Positions 40,479-51,821 of a DNA stretch of 64,000 bases are shown piece by piece. The notes beneath the pieces are model-generated. The model did not search any database, was not told the origin of the DNA, and saw only the letters and a list, made by a program, of their open reading frames with translations. Source of the stretch: Diplolepis rosae (Eukaryota; Arthropoda; Insecta; Hymenoptera; Diplolepididae); assembly GCA_030998225.1 (NCBI GenBank), contig JAPYXD010000715.1, positions 4,344,501 to 4,408,500 on the forward strand. The letters run 5' to 3'. The translations under genes were made by a program, and so were the position numbers. The stretch's first letter is position 1. Every line of letters begins with the position of its first letter.

Positions 40479-43400
40479 TCATACTTTAAATTGCACCTTC
40501 TTTTTGCGTGAATAAGTTCTTATCGCAGTATTTACATTGCTTGTAGTCTCTTTGTTTACCTCAGTCGGCGTATCTTTATTTATATCGTTGTCAGTCGTTG
40601 AAATTGCTTTTTTGAACAAGGGATCACAAATATCCTGTCGCAGGAAATACGCTGGCTTGACATTTTCAACAGATACATGACGTGGTGAACCGTTTACGTC
40701 GATCTCAAATACCCGGTCAGAAGTACGCTTCATAATTCTGTGAGGACCTGTGTAAGGACGCTCTAGGGACTTCTTACCTGTTCCTACTCTGAGGAAAACG
40801 TGTGAGAATGTGTTGAGATCCTTGTGCAGGAAGGCTCGCTTTTTGTAATGGTGTTCGACAGGTACTGCTTTGATTGATCGCATATGCTCGCGGAATTCTT
40901 CTAGAAAAATCTTTGGATCTGGGTTGAAATCATCGGGTAGAACGAACTCTCCGGGTATACGTAAGGTTGTGCCGTATAGAAATTCAGCCGGAGACGAGCC
41001 GGTGTCCATGACGTTTGACCTAAGACCGAGCAAAACCGTTGATAAAGATCGTGACCAATTGTGATTGGCGTGACACATGATTGCGGCTTTAAAGCTACGA
41101 TGCCAACGCTCGATCATGCCATTAGCCGCCGGATGATATGCCGTTGTTCTTGTCCTTTGACAGCCCGTTAGCTGTAGTAGAGCTGTGAACAGCTGTGCCT
41201 CGAACTGACTGCCCTGGTCGGTCGTCAGAGTCTCGGGAGCACCGTAACGCGATATCCAACAATCCACGAAAGCTCGGCAGACCGTCAGAGCCTCGATGTT
41301 TTTCAAAGGAACGGCCTCGGGCCACCTGGAGAAACGGTCTATCATTGTTAGGCAATATCTGTACCCGTCACTCTCAGGTAGTGGGCCGACGATGTCCATA
41401 TGAACGTGCCTGAATCTACCGTCTGGAACTACGAATTGGGCTGGAACGAGGTGATTGTGACGAGTTACCTTCGATTTTTGACAATCTTGACACGCTTTAC
41501 ACCAATTAGTGATATCGCGATGCATGCTTGGCCAAACGTAGCGCTTACGAATCACCCGATCAGTTACTTTAGCCCCTGGATGGGCTGGGGTGTGAAACAA
41601 ATTGAATACCCGTTCTCTTAGAGTTGCAGGGATATAAGGGCGTAGTGCTTCGCCCGCGAGATCACAATAAAGTGACGTGTGATCAGCACCCCATTGGACT
41701 TTTTTGAGATTCAGCGAATGATTTGGAGAGTCGATCAACCTTTTGAGCTCGTGGTCGCTCTTCTGAGCTTCGGCAAGATCGCTCAAGCTCCATTCGGTAG
41801 GGATGCGGATTGCCTCGACTCGAAAGAGAGAATCAGCTACTACGTTGTCCGTGCCAGGTAAGTATTCGATACGCGTTGTATACTGGGAGATAAACGACAG
41901 TTGGCGTTGTTGCCGCGGAGAAGCTTTTTCTGACTTTTGCGTAAAAGCATAGATTAAAAGCTTATGATCCATTACTATTGCGAAATTTTGACCTTCGAGG
42001 AACTGTCTAAAATACTTGATGGATTCGAAAACTGCCGTGAGCTCACGATCATACGTGGAATAAGCTCGTTGTGCCGGTGTGAATTTTCTCGAAAAGAAAG
42101 CTAATGGTCTCCATCCGTCGGAAAATTCTTGTTCCAGACTAGCCCCCATGCCCGAGTCCGATGCATCTGTGACAAGACGTGTTTCGGCATTACAAGTAGG
42201 GTGAACCAGCAAGGTCGCGTTAGCGAGATCAATTTTGATCTTCTCGAACGCTTTCTCGGCTTCAGGTGTCCAAATTATCTCACGTTTGTCGTTTTTTCGT
42301 GATTCCCCCAGATAGGAATGCAAGAGTGCCAAAGTCTGAGACGCGTGCGGTATTCTGCGCCGGTAAAAATTTACCAGACCCAGAAATCTGCAAAGTTGCA
42401 CTATCGAGCACGGTTTGGGAAATTGTGATATGGCCCGAGTTTTTTCTGGAGTTGGCTTAAATCCGTCGCGACAAATGAGATGGCCGAGGAATTCGAGTTC
42501 AGGTTGCCCGAATTGGCACTTGTTGATGTTTAGACGTAACCCGAACTCTTTCAGTCGTTGGAAGACCGTTTTCAAATGTTTCTCGTGCTCCACGGGACTC
42601 GCGGACGCAACAAGGACATCGTCTACGTATGTGAAAACGAAGTTGAGGTCCCCGAGAGCACGAGAAATGTACCTTTGGAAAGACTGACCGGCATTTCTTA
42701 ACCCAAAAGTCATGAAATTGTATTCGAAGAGCCCGAACGGCGTAATAACCGCGGTTTTCGGAATGTCCTCTGACGCAATCGGGATCTGATGATACGCTTT
42801 AAGGAGGTCGAGCTTGGAAAAGATAACTTTACCGTGGAGGTTTAATGAAAAATCGTGAAGATGCGGAGCCGGAGATTTGTCCGGAACTGTTACCGCGTTT
42901 AGTCTGCGGAAATCTCCACAAATTCTCCACTCGCCGTCCTTTTTGCGAGTCATGTGTATAGGCGTTGCCCACGGGCTGCTAGACGGTTTACATATACCAG
43001 CTTCAAGCATTTCTTTGAACTGTTTCTTCGCTGCGAGTAGCTTGTCAGGAGACAAACGTCGGGCACGCTCGGAGATCGGCGGACCTCTAGTTAGGATGTG
43101 GTGTTCCACATCGCGAACTTGGAAGCCGGGAGTTTGCGTAACTCGGATGATCTCTGGAAATTCGGATAAGATTTTGGCGTATGGCGAAGATGACTGATCT
43201 ATAGCACTCACTCCGAAAATTCTTGCCACTTGAACGAAACCTGGGGTGCTTAAACCGGTAGTAGTATCGACTAGACGCGACTCATGGAGAAAAGGTGCTA
43301 GTTTGTAATGAGCGAGAAGGTCTGCCCCAATGATTGGGTAAGGAACCGCCGCTACGACAAAATTCCATGTAAAATCACGACGGAGATTCAAGTTGGGGGA

Positions 43401-43595
43401 TATGCGCTTTTCGCCAAACGTTCGTAAACAAGTGTCGTTAGCTGCGAACAAAACAAGATCACTTGGTCTTGCGCTTCCCTTTTTTCCGACAGGGAGAATG
43501 GACACATCAGAGCCCGTATCGATCAGAAACACCAACCCGGATTTACGATCGTGGATGTGGAGACGTTTTGACGTTTTCTGACCTAGCCCAATCGT
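40479..43595 (-). CDS. pol: G2 Pol polyprotein
   Basis: Open from just after a TAG (43598-43596) to the stop at 40479; first Met at 43535 (1018 codons from there). Protease [13 protein letters not shown] has an intact Asp. [23 protein letters not shown] and [10 protein letters not shown]. RNase [29 protein letters not shown] and MDHKLLIY. Integrase zinc region [25 protein letters not shown], core [17 protein letters not shown] and MIERWH. C-terminal [20 protein letters not shown]. All catalytic residues that I can check are present. The TAG lies between the Gag overlap and protease in the Pol frame, so a frameshift product would stop there; readthrough or a later start would be needed. Confidence 0.93.
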   Translation of the reverse strand, partial: TIGLGQKTSKRLHIHDRKSGLVFLIDTGSDVSILPVGKKGSARPSDLVLFAANDTCLRTFGEKRISPNLNLRRDFTWNFVVAAVPYPIIGADLLAHYKLAPFLHESRLVDTTTGLSTPGFVQVARIFGVSAIDQSSSPYAKILSEFPEIIRVTQTPGFQVRDVEHHILTRGPPISERARRLSPDKLLAAKKQFKEMLEAGICKPSSSPWATPIHMTRKKDGEWRICGDFRRLNAVTVPDKSPAPHLHDFSLNLHGKVIFSKLDLLKAYHQIPIASEDIPKTAVITPFGLFEYNFMTFGLRNAGQSFQRYISRALGDLNFVFTYVDDVLVASASPVEHEKHLKTVFQRLKEFGLRLNINKCQFGQPELEFLGHLICRDGFKPTPEKTRAISQFPKPCSIVQLCRFLGLVNFYRRRIPHASQTLALLHSYLGESRKNDKREIIWTPEAEKAFEKIKIDLANATLLVHPTCNAETRLVTDASDSGMGASLEQEFSDGWRPLAFFSRKFTPAQRAYSTYDRELTAVFESIKYFRQFLEGQNFAIVMDHKLLIYAFTQKSEKASPRQQRQLSFISQYTTRIEYLPGTDNVVADSLFRVEAIRIPTEWSLSDLAEAQKSDHELKRLIDSPNHSLNLKKVQWGADHTSLYCDLAGEALRPYIPATLRERVFNLFHTPAHPGAKVTDRVIRKRYVWPSMHRDITNWCKACQDCQKSKVTRHNHLVPAQFVVPDGRFRHVHMDIVGPLPESDGYRYCLTMIDRFSRWPEAVPLKNIEALTVCRAFVDCWISRYGAPETLTTDQGSQFEAQLFTALLQLTGCQRTRTTAYHPAANGMIERWHRSFKAAIMCHANHNWSRSLSTVLLGLRSNVMDTGSSPAEFLYGTTLRIPGEFVLPDDFNPDPKIFLEEFREHMRSIKAVPVEHHYKKRAFLHKDLNTFSHVFLRVGTGKKSLERPYTGPHRIMKRTSDRVFEIDVNGSPRHVSVENVKPAYFLRQDICDPLFKKAISTTDNDINKDTPTEVNKETTSNVNTAIRTYSRKKKVQFKV

Positions 43596-43615
43596 CTATA
43601 CGTGGCCAGGCTTAA

Positions 43616-44368
43616 TCAGTTTTCCGAAAACTCTGGCTCTTGCCAAGAGCACGGCTTCACGCAGCGTCTAGCCCTTTTGTCGAATTTATTGTGATAATAG
43701 CATAAATTACTCGCACTTCTGCTCTGTGAATGGTCGCGACTGCCCCTATTTCGAGATTTAGAACGGCCGCGCCACCGATCGCGCCCATGACCTCGCGGTT
43801 GCGTTCCCTGAGCCTTTCCGAGCTGAATAGTTAATTTTTTTACTTGTTCTGTCAAATTGCTCACTTGGGCTTCTAAACTACCCAATGACGTTCCAAAGGA
43901 GACCGCGGAAACGCTTGTTTGATTTGAAGGTGCTCCAGCTTCGACGGAGAGCATGCTTAGGTTGCCGGGACCTATAGCTTCCGCGACCTTGTCGGCCATT
44001 TGGGCTAAATCGTCGAGGCTGTCGAGCCTGCACGAAGCGATGATGGCTTTAATGTTAGCCGGCATTTGATCAAGAAAAATGCTTTTTATGATCTCGTCGG
44101 AACAATTACAGTCATTTAGACTGCGTAACCGCTTCAGAATGACCGATGGTTTCCCGTGTGACATAACTTCGCCCTTCAGTAATTGGCGGAGACGGCTCTC
44201 GGAGGAAGTAGAGAAACCTGCGATAATTCGGGCTTTGATTAGCGTGTAACACACCCTTTGAATCGCGCGATTCGAATTGTATGAATTTGTAAATCGGCAG
44301 AAAAGAACTGTTAGTTTAATGTTTACGCACGCAACCCGGACGACTTTGTTACGGAAGGAAATCGACAA
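43616..44368 (-). pseudogene. gag: G2 Gag, N-terminally deleted
   Basis: Similarity with G1 Gag begins at about residue 41 of this frame (near 44248): ARIIAGFSTSSESRLRQLLK, LRSLNDCNCSDEIIKSIFLD and QMPANIKAII, then a Gly/Arg/Ser-rich tail and the finger CYYHNKFDKRARRCVKPC (CX2HX9CX3C). The first 40 residues have no counterpart, and the roughly 120-residue N-terminal capsid part seen in G1 is absent. Together with the shorter leader this indicates a deletion joining leader to mid-gag near 44250. The overlap with Pol (TCGGAAAACT) is in the -1 arrangement as in G1. Confidence 0.8.
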
Positions 44369-44799
44369 TCAAATGATACAGTTTCGCGTGTCAGAACAGT
44401 TAAAAAACAATTTCACTTAAAGATTAAAATACATAGGATACCTTGACATGACTTTACGAAAAATCGATGAAGAACTATTTGAAGTTTCTTGAAGGCTTCT
44501 GCTTCAGGTCTGGAGGGTGGAGCCTGAGAAAAAAATACTCGCTCTTTTTCTGGTGTTGAATTCGAGTGAACTCTAGCAGGAACAAGATGTCGGCGGCCAC
44601 GCCGGGAAAAAAACATCCACCAAGAGGATTAAATCTGTTGAAATCTGGTCCGAATAATGCCAATCGGTTGAAGGTCCCTGCTTGCCTGGTAAATTGTGCC
44701 TTGAATGTGTCAGCTCGATAAATGGTTCCGCATGGGAATGTCCAATCAAGTTGAAATTTCCGTCCTTGCAAAATTTGGGCTGTGCCACGTTGCGAAGTG

Positions 44800-44817
44800 A
44801 TCACGTCGGGGTCACCA
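44800..44817 (-). other. G2 primer binding site, tRNA-Trp
   Basis: TGGTGACCCCGACGTGAT in element sense, three bases from the LTR, identical to that of G1. Confidence 0.85.
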
Positions 44818-44820
44818 ATT

Positions 44821-45131
44821 TGTAGGTAATTAGGGTCTTTCTGTACGTGCCCAGAGCGGCCTACATCCGCAAATATCCGTGGCGGAGAACACAAGTCAGG
44901 ACGTATCTTAATAAAACTTTATTTAAATATATAATGCACTGTGTGCGTTACAAAACTGTTGGTGGAGCAAGGCGTCCGTGATCGGCTGTGTACTGAACCT
45001 TATATTTATGAACTACTTAACTAGAGAGGAAACTCCTAGTGGTTTTTAGAGTGTACATTCTTATAGATACGAAACTCGAGACTGAGCGCGGCTCCAACAG
45101 AATGTTGGAGAGGGGGCTCTAGAACCCTACA
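44821..45131 (-). repeat. G2 5' LTR (311 bp)
   Basis: Partner of 40010-40320; same length and ends. The promoter should lie here, but I cannot point to its elements. Confidence 0.93.
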
Positions 45132-45135
45132 GATT

Positions 45136-45864
45136 TTTCAATAGTGGCGCCATCTACATGTAATCCTACGAACTTATTGAGTGATGTGTTATAGCTTTTG
45201 GTTGGTCGACGTTAAGAATGTTAAAAATATATGAACTAATTTTTGGGTATGGGTTATCAAAATTAAATAGTAAATGTTCTCTTTCTGGAAGTGGTTCCTG
45301 GATAAATTCTTATAAATGTTTTTCAAACAAGGAAAACAGTCTAATTTGTTAAATTACACTTTATGTTAGTCAAATTTGAAATTCTTCCTTTAGATAAAAA
45401 TTATTTACTGTTTTTAAAGGAATTTAAAACCGTATTGTTCATTATTTTTTACATTTATATTTCCTATTATATTATTTTCAGATGATTAGAAATAAATTCT
45501 TGATTTTGCTTAAGTAAAAGGTGATATTGGATTGAATTAGTTTTGTAATAAAAAAAATAAAAAATGGTACTGCGGGCGCGAACGAAGCTTCCGCAGGTTT
45601 ACAAAATTCAGTTTATCCACTGCACTACGTTATATTTACATCCAATAGTCTTTAAGAAAAATATATTGTTTTCATTAAAAGTGGGTTTTTTTGCAAACGT
45701 AAAATCTCTTCGTATTTCAGAAATATTTTCTATAAGGGAAAACAATTGCTTCCGTAAAATTCTCATCCCTAATGAAAATCATTTATTATTCCAATTCAAA
45801 CTTTTATATTTGAGATACAATTTCTGAAGGTTTTTTCTGATTGGCGTTTTCAAGATGAAATCAA
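45136..45864. other. AT-rich, no gene seen
   Basis: One open frame (45564-45827, 87 codons) without motif; probably chance. Confidence 0.35.
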
Positions 45865-46700
45865 GATAGAATTAGACTTGTGCATTCTGTCCGATCGAAT
45901 ACCGCCACATCAATTCGATTCACCTCATTGTTGGATCGGAATTTTTTGATTCGATCGGCCGCACAGTCGACTGTCGAATATTCGGCATCCGAAGCGTGTC
46001 TGATCGAATGTCCGACATACATTGAATAATTGTATTTTAATTTGATATCGTCATATTTGAGGAATAAAAAAATATGAATTAAATTATTTATTTTGATTTG
46101 ACACATTAATGTTGTATAATTTTAACTAATTTTTTAAAAATGTATAATTACTCATTTTATTAAATATAATATTAAATTTAAAATAAGTGGTAAATAAATT
46201 TTTGTAGTTATTATTATAAGTTTATCATATCGGAATCGTGAGTCGTAAGAATTTGATTTTGTCCTATGCAATTTATACATATCATTTAAAGGAATGTGTA
46301 TTAAAATTGTTTGAAGGATCAGGCAACATAATTTGTCGTTAATGAAATAACTACAAAATTAAATTCTTTGCGTCAGGAATCTCGAGACAAATAATTATAA
46401 GCACAGGGACTATACACAGTTTTATATCTTTAATTATTTTAATTTTCTCAACCAACTCACCAAAGTTAATCCTACGCCGCCATTTTGTTTTTTTGAGAAA
46501 CGAAAACTTGTGCTAGGTAGCTCTAAGTATACACAGTATTGTCTTGCAGGTAGAAATACTGAAATTCAAATTTTTATCCAAAACCAGTCAGTTGTGCTGC
46601 TATGCAAGGATAATAAATGTCTTCCCGAATAATTTTCTCTCATATGCATATTTCGCAAAATTTGTCCTTCATAAGGAAGCAAAATTTGCAATACTTCCAA

Positions 46701-46930
46701 TTTATGGTATTTCGAGAGCCTTAAATTATGAAATGTATTGATGTAATTGGCTTAATCAGTTTGTTGTATTGATTTACGAATATTTCATAACGTTAAGCTC
46801 GTAAAACACATATGGTGAAAAAAATGAAAAAATGTTACGATTTCTGGTTCATGGTATTTCGAGGACTTTAAATGAGCCTTAAATTATGATATGTGAATGA
46901 ATTGGCTTAATCAGTTTGTTGTTGTTATTC
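46701..46930 (+). repeat. Local duplication of about 75 bp
   Basis: 46701-46775 and 46849-46930 share GGTATTTCGAG, GCCTTAAATTATGA and TTGGCTTAATCAGTTTGTTG in the same order. An indel lies near the middle. Non-coding. Confidence 0.6.
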
Positions 46931-47608
46931 TGCACAGAATAGGCTATATAGGCCAATGTATTTGAGGAATCTTAATATTTCCCGTGCAGAAATTTTGTCG
47001 AGATTAAAACTAGGCTCTGGCTCCACATGTAATGCCATATCTGGTCTGGGTTACGCGATCAGCAAAATTTTTAAATTTATAATTCTCTATTATTGTTAAC
47101 TATCAATAACTATAAATAAAAAAAATTTGCTGAAATTTTTCAACCAATAGGGATTTTTTAAAACTTTCAAATAAAAAACGTAAACAGAAGAAATTATCTG
47201 ATTTCAAAACTTTGTATTCTTATTTTTTTCGTATACCAAACACAGAAACTGTTGACCTTTAGCTTAAACGATTCGATTAATAATGCTCAACTTCCATATC
47301 TTTGTATCATTAGAACTCCTTTAAAAATCTTGAGTTGAACAACATTTTTTCTAGATGGACTTTTTGATTTTTATTACTTTTTATTATACATATTCTTATA
47401 ATCAAATATTTAAAATTTATTAAATTTCAATCAACAAATCTAAATGACTCACTTTTTAGTCTCTAAATGCATCGCATAAGACTAAAAAAAAAAAATTTTT
47501 CTGCTATGGCGATATAAAATTAAAATACAATTAAACAATGTATGTATATTATGTGACGTGGTGAAATTTACCCGCCACATTAAAAGGATTAAATTTCGTT
47601 AGACTCAC

Positions 47609-47831
47609 CGGTTTGACAGGACGGCAGCATCAGAGGACAACCGGCTACTGAGTTGATGTCAACACTGGCCGCCATGTCGACTTTCGAGCCACGAGATATC
47701 GATGTTTCGACCATCGTCGCCATCGATCGTTGGAGAGCGACGCCCAAGACGACCAGATGCCACCACGTGACCCGGAAGATGTACCCTGGGGCACATAGAT
47801 CCCGGAACTTGATATTTAGTATTTTCGACAT
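47609..47831 (-). CDS. Candidate 5' coding exon (unknown product) within the hAT element
   Basis: The minus strand reads from ATG at 47831 in context GCAAATG through 74 codons to a consensus donor CCG|GTGAGT at 47609. The region is noticeably GC-richer than its surroundings. The product begins MSKILNIKFRDL, has a hydrophobic stretch (YIFRVTWWHLVVLGVALQ) that could be a signal anchor, and then a polar part. I recognise no family. It may be a captured host exon (transduplication), an exon of a host gene with the element boundaries misjudged, or chance. Confidence 0.3.
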
Positions 47832-48198
47832 TTGCGATACTAAATTTATGTCGTATGACTCACCGAATCACCAGCTGTTGTGACCTTGCCTTTAAAAGAA
47901 AAATCGGACCTTCCGAGGAAATTATTAGGAATTGGGCCAGTTGGAAATGGAAACCCAGTTTTTTTCTGAAGTACGACCCGATTTTGGAGGATATAGTACA
48001 GGTAGCGTAAGTGGTTTTATTTAACTTTTTCTCTTTCTGGCAAGTGGCTTGGGATTCCGAGCAATCAGACTTTATTGACTCCAACGCATTGTGGCGTCTC
48101 TCACCCAAGAATTTGTTTTTTTTAATGGAAACCCCCTTTTTTCACATCTACAATCGATAGAGCGAAAAATACTACGCTCAAGTACGTACCCAAGTCAT

Positions 48199-48261
48199 AG
48201 GTCAATTGTAACGTTCAAGGTCAATTGTAACGTTCGAAGTCAATTGTAACATTCAAGGTCA
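48199..48261 (+). repeat. 19-bp iterons next to the transposase gene
   Basis: AGGTCAATTGTAACGTTCA starts at 48199, 48218, 48237 (one change each) and partly at 48256, an exact 19-bp step. The right end of the element has a single inverted copy (GAACGTTACAATTGACCT). Iterons at transposon ends often bind transposase; here that is inference. Confidence 0.75.
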
Positions 48262-48374
48262 ATTAGAGATTATTTGAAATTAACAAAGTTTTCCAAGAGG
48301 TAGGTGTAATTCCTGAAGTAAAGCTAAAAGTAAAGCAAGCTAAACTTTCGGGACGAGAGGGGGTATCTGTATTA

Positions 48375-49031
48375 ATGATGCGTGGTTGGGGAGACCGAGT
48401 TCGATCTTATGATCAAGTTTGTTTGCATTTTAATCGCACTTTTCGTAATGGAGAAGGTTTAAATCCTGTCTCCAAATCAACAATTGATAGAACTGTAAGG
48501 CGCTTTTTGAATCATGGATCTATCAAGGACCTTCAGAGGACTGGTCGGCCAAAATCTGCAGGATCTGAGGAGATGCAGATGGACATAGCCCAAGCATTTG
48601 TTGAAAACCCGCACCTTAGTGCATATGAAGAGCTTCTCAGAAACCAGATTGTACCAAGAATAAGGGAAATTACAGGCAATAATTTTCAAAATATTTGGTT
48701 CCAGCAGGACGGAGCAGCGGCTCAGTACGGTAGGGAGGTTCGAGCATATTTGGATACTCAGTTCCCTCATAGGTGGATTGGAAGAAGGGGTGAAATCGAG
48801 TGGACTACTAGATCTCCTGATCTGACGCCTCTCGACTATTTTCATTGGCGTTATTTAAAGAGCAAAGTATACGCAACGCAACCCAAAAGCTGAGACGAAT
48901 TGTAGAATCGGATTCTGCAAGAGGCTACTTTGATTGATAGGGAGATGATTCGTAATGCTGTAACTCATTTTTACAATCGCATAGCTTTTTGTCAAGAAGC
49001 TCAAGGTTTTCAGTTCGAACATCTTCACTGA
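48375..49031 (+). pseudogene. DD41D transposase, internally deleted
   Basis: The N-terminus is a helix-turn-helix region (FNRTFRNGEGLNPVSKSTID, RTVRRFLNHGSIKDLQRTGR). The frame then jumps from VENPHLS to YEELLRNQIVPRIREI, so the piece with the first catalytic Asp is deleted. It continues with IWFQQDGAAAQYGREVRAYL, RWIGRRGEIEW and RSPDLTPLDYFHW. 41 residues separate the Asp of QQDGA from the Asp of PLDYF, defining DD41D. Stops at 48891-48893 and a TAG 15 bases on precede the true end (QGFQFEHLH, stop at 49029-49031). Related to 8059-9063 but a different copy. Confidence 0.85.
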
Positions 49032-50163
49032 AGCGTGAGAGACAAGGGGACTCACGCTACTCAAGCACCCCAAAGGGAACAGAATTTACTACATCCACGT
49101 CGTTGTTCCTGGGTAATGCAAAACGTAAACGTAAACTGCGTTGAAAAAACCTTGAAGATCATCACCAAGATCAATACAGAGCTCACCAATGAATTTCTCG
49201 TTGAAATTTACTTCAGGAATTACACTGACCCCTTGGAAAACTTTGTTAATTTCAAATAACCTTTAACTGACCTGGAACGTTACAATTGACCTATGACTTG
49301 GGTACGTACTTGAACATAGTATTTTTCGCTCTATCGATTGCAGATGAGAAAAAAGGGGGTTTCCATATAAAAAAACAAATTTAACCTTTAAAAAGCCATG
49401 AAGGTCAACTTCAACGTAAAAATGAAGGTCACCATTGAATTCCTCGTTGAAATGTACTTTCACCTTTTTGTAAAATATTTTACCTGAGGAAATATCCAAC
49501 CGACCCGGGACTTTTTAGACACCCTGTATAATGTCTGATTAAAAACTGCAAACTACATCCTACGCTGCTCAAACGTGATCTGTCAGGAGAAAAGGCACCT
49601 AATGCGGAAAAAATCGATTTTTTGTTTTTGACACTTATAGAAAAATCGTTATTTCCTCTATCGAATGGTGTTTTTCAAAAAAAATTTAGAAGATTCATTG
49701 TTATCGAAAAAACATTGTAAAGTTCGGTCAAAACCGAATGTATCACTGCTCTCGGCGAGCAGAGAAAAACCTGCCCCTCCACTTACTCACACCTCATGCT
49801 TGATCGCTTGTCGTTCTCTTCAGGCAGATTGGGCTCTTCTTTCTTTCTTCATGTTAGAAAAGGACAAGCGGAGCTGAAGTCGCACGAACATCTATGGTAG
49901 GTCACAGACGCGGCTTTGTTTTTTGAAGTGGTATGTGGAGGGTGTCATTTTCTAGGATCGCCCAATTCTACCTAAGGTGCATGATTTCAGCAACCCTCCA
50001 CTCGGCTCTCCAGTAAAATTCGGCTTTGCCGCATTAGGTCCCTTTTCTCGTGGCTGGTCACAAATGTTCAATATTCAAAGAAGCGCATTTCGGATGTCGA
50101 ATATTCGACATTCGACGGAGGCCAATATCGGATCGAATCTTTTTGCACACCTCTAGATAGAAT

Positions 50164-51821
50164 GTCAAAGTTAACAGAAGGCCCAATCTAAATATAATAA
50201 TTCATTTTGGAAATTACATGAAGTAATTTGAATTTATTTTATTTAAAAACTCAGGAACACCATGAACTAAGTTGAAAGTAATACATTACATTTTTTCAAC
50301 AAGGTTGTGTAGTTGGTATAAACAAGTGGCTGCCAAGTCCCAGCCGCCAGCGTCATGTTTTGCTTTCATAAAAAGTCAAACAAATGTAAGGCTTGTATCC
50401 TATGAATCATTATTTTATTATTGATTAAAAATGTTTAAGAATCTCAAAATAAAATAATTATCATTCTAAATGAAACATTGCTTTAGTCAGCTATTGTACA
50501 GTTTTTTTAAGAAACCTGTGATTAAGTTAATAACTTTTAATTTCGATATTAAAGAAATGATTCTATATTTCTATAGCTATGTTTCATTTGTCATGAAACA
50601 TCATTAAAAAACATGGTGATTACTCAAGTAGGTATTGTTTACGATTCCTAAGCGGTAGGTATGGAGGGATAAATTCAATACACGATGTAAGAGCACTGGC
50701 CCAATGGACAGTGCAGTCAGTGCCACCGTAGTCGTCAGGCATCATTTACAACACTTTCAACTCAGAGGTGCAGGGGGTAATGCAGATTGAGTCCCTAACA
50801 GACCCTGTCAGCGAATATTTTTTTTGTTCGTTTATCCCATAACTTTTCAAATACTACATGAATTAATCTCAAATTTTGGGTTTCTTCATTATTTATGTTA
50901 GTTTATCAATCCTTAAAATTTCAAGGAAATCGGAAACATAAAGTCCTGAACCCGTCCGATTTGCCATGGAACACACCATATATATATATATACAGAGTGG
51001 GCACGAGTGGGTTGCAGAATAGGGAATATAATTGGGAGTAGTTTAGTATACGAAATACCGCCCAACATGCACTTTCGCTATTCGAAAAGATTTTTTTCAG
51101 GCGTTTATTTGAAATTCGCGCCAGCTCGAAAGAGGTCGTGCATGTCTTGCGCATGTCTGTTCGCTTTTTTCTAGGTCGGTAATAGTGAAACCTGTCCATA
51201 TTTAATTTTAAATATGGTACAGGTTAGGTTTTCAAATGTCATTTTTGAAAAAATAGTAAAAATATTAAAATTAAAAGTGTCATGTTTTAAAAATATTGTC
51301 GAAAGTGCGGCAGAATTTTAAACAACAGTGAGTGAATTTATTATTCAGACACACAAGTGTAAATAGTTGAAAATTGGAATCAAGTGCGACAGCAAGAAGC
51401 TCACCTTTGTAGTGGATGATAAAAAATATAAATTCTAAACAAATAAAGAGCTTTGTTGCGCTAAATGATTGATAAATGAGAACAGGAATAATTTATGGCA
51501 TGGAGAATGGTAAGATTTTAAATCTCTATGATAAAAAACATTGAATATTTTTTTAATGTAAAATTTTCAATTACAATAATATGTTTTAAATTTTCAGAAA
51601 AATATCTATTCACTTCAAATGAAGTTAAAAAAAAAACTTTCAATGATATTCTTGAAAAGAGACGTTTACTTTGTGAAATGTTTTTTTTCTTTTTCAGAAA
51701 GAAAAAAATAAAGCAAGAGGGAAAAATAAAGGATTTAAGAACAAAAATTTTCTAGGTATTTATGTTTCTTATAAGTTGCAGTAGCAAAAGTACATAAATA
51801 ATAATGTAATAATACTTTGAA
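50164..51821. other. No gene seen before the satellite
   Basis: AT-rich, with a (TA)n run near 50979-50992 and short frames without motifs. The frame at 51528-51755 is Lys/Phe-rich low-complexity sequence. Similarity to the satellite begins near 51822. Confidence 0.4.

Larger units (their letters stand above)
40010..45131 (-). mobile_element. LTR retrotransposon G2, Ty3/gypsy, CsRn1-clade-like
   Basis: Complete LTR-to-LTR element in minus orientation, 5122 bp, flanked by the 4-bp duplication GATT (40006-40009 and 45132-45135). LTRs are 311 bp each with about five substitutions between them. Same tRNA-Trp primer site, same order and same Gag-Pol frame relation as G1, and Pol proteins are closely similar, so the two belong to one lineage but different families (LTRs unlike). 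Shorter than G1 because the leader and the 5' part of gag are missing. Confidence 0.93.
48110..49381 (+). mobile_element. DD41D transposon, internally deleted, with 107-bp inverted repeats
   Basis: 48110-48216 and 49275-49381 are long inverted repeats (for example CAATCGATAGAGCGAAAAAT and CAAGTACGTACCCAAGTCAT in the left arm, both in reverse complement on the right), with a few differences per hundred bases. They enclose the transposase fragment. Beyond the right arm, 49398-49475 repeats 49158-49250 (CTCGTTGAAAT block), so the 3' part was duplicated. The outer right end, GACACCCTGTATA near 49517-49529, looks like a mariner terminus; a left partner was not found. Nested in the hAT-type element. 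Confidence 0.7.
45865..50163. mobile_element. hAT-type element, 4.3 kb, no recognisable transposase
   Basis: Ends at 45873 (TAGACTTGTGCATTCT) and 50155 (in reverse complement TAGAGGTGTGCAAAAA), flanked by the exact 8-bp duplication GATAGAAT at 45865-45872 and 50156-50163. Both subterminal regions are rich in TCGAATATTCG-type palindromes and GATCGAAT words (45895-46015, 50070-50140). 8-bp duplication and TAGAG ends fit hAT. The interior has no hAT transposase. It carries a short duplicated motif (46701-46775 and 46849-46930), an exon-like segment at 47609-47831 and a nested DD41D element. Evidence for the boundaries is the exact duplication plus the end similarity only. Confidence 0.65.

Noticed and set aside
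44413..44894. 139-codon and overlapping frames at the G2 5' end
   Set aside because: They cross the LTR boundary and primer site, so they are leader DNA and not genes.
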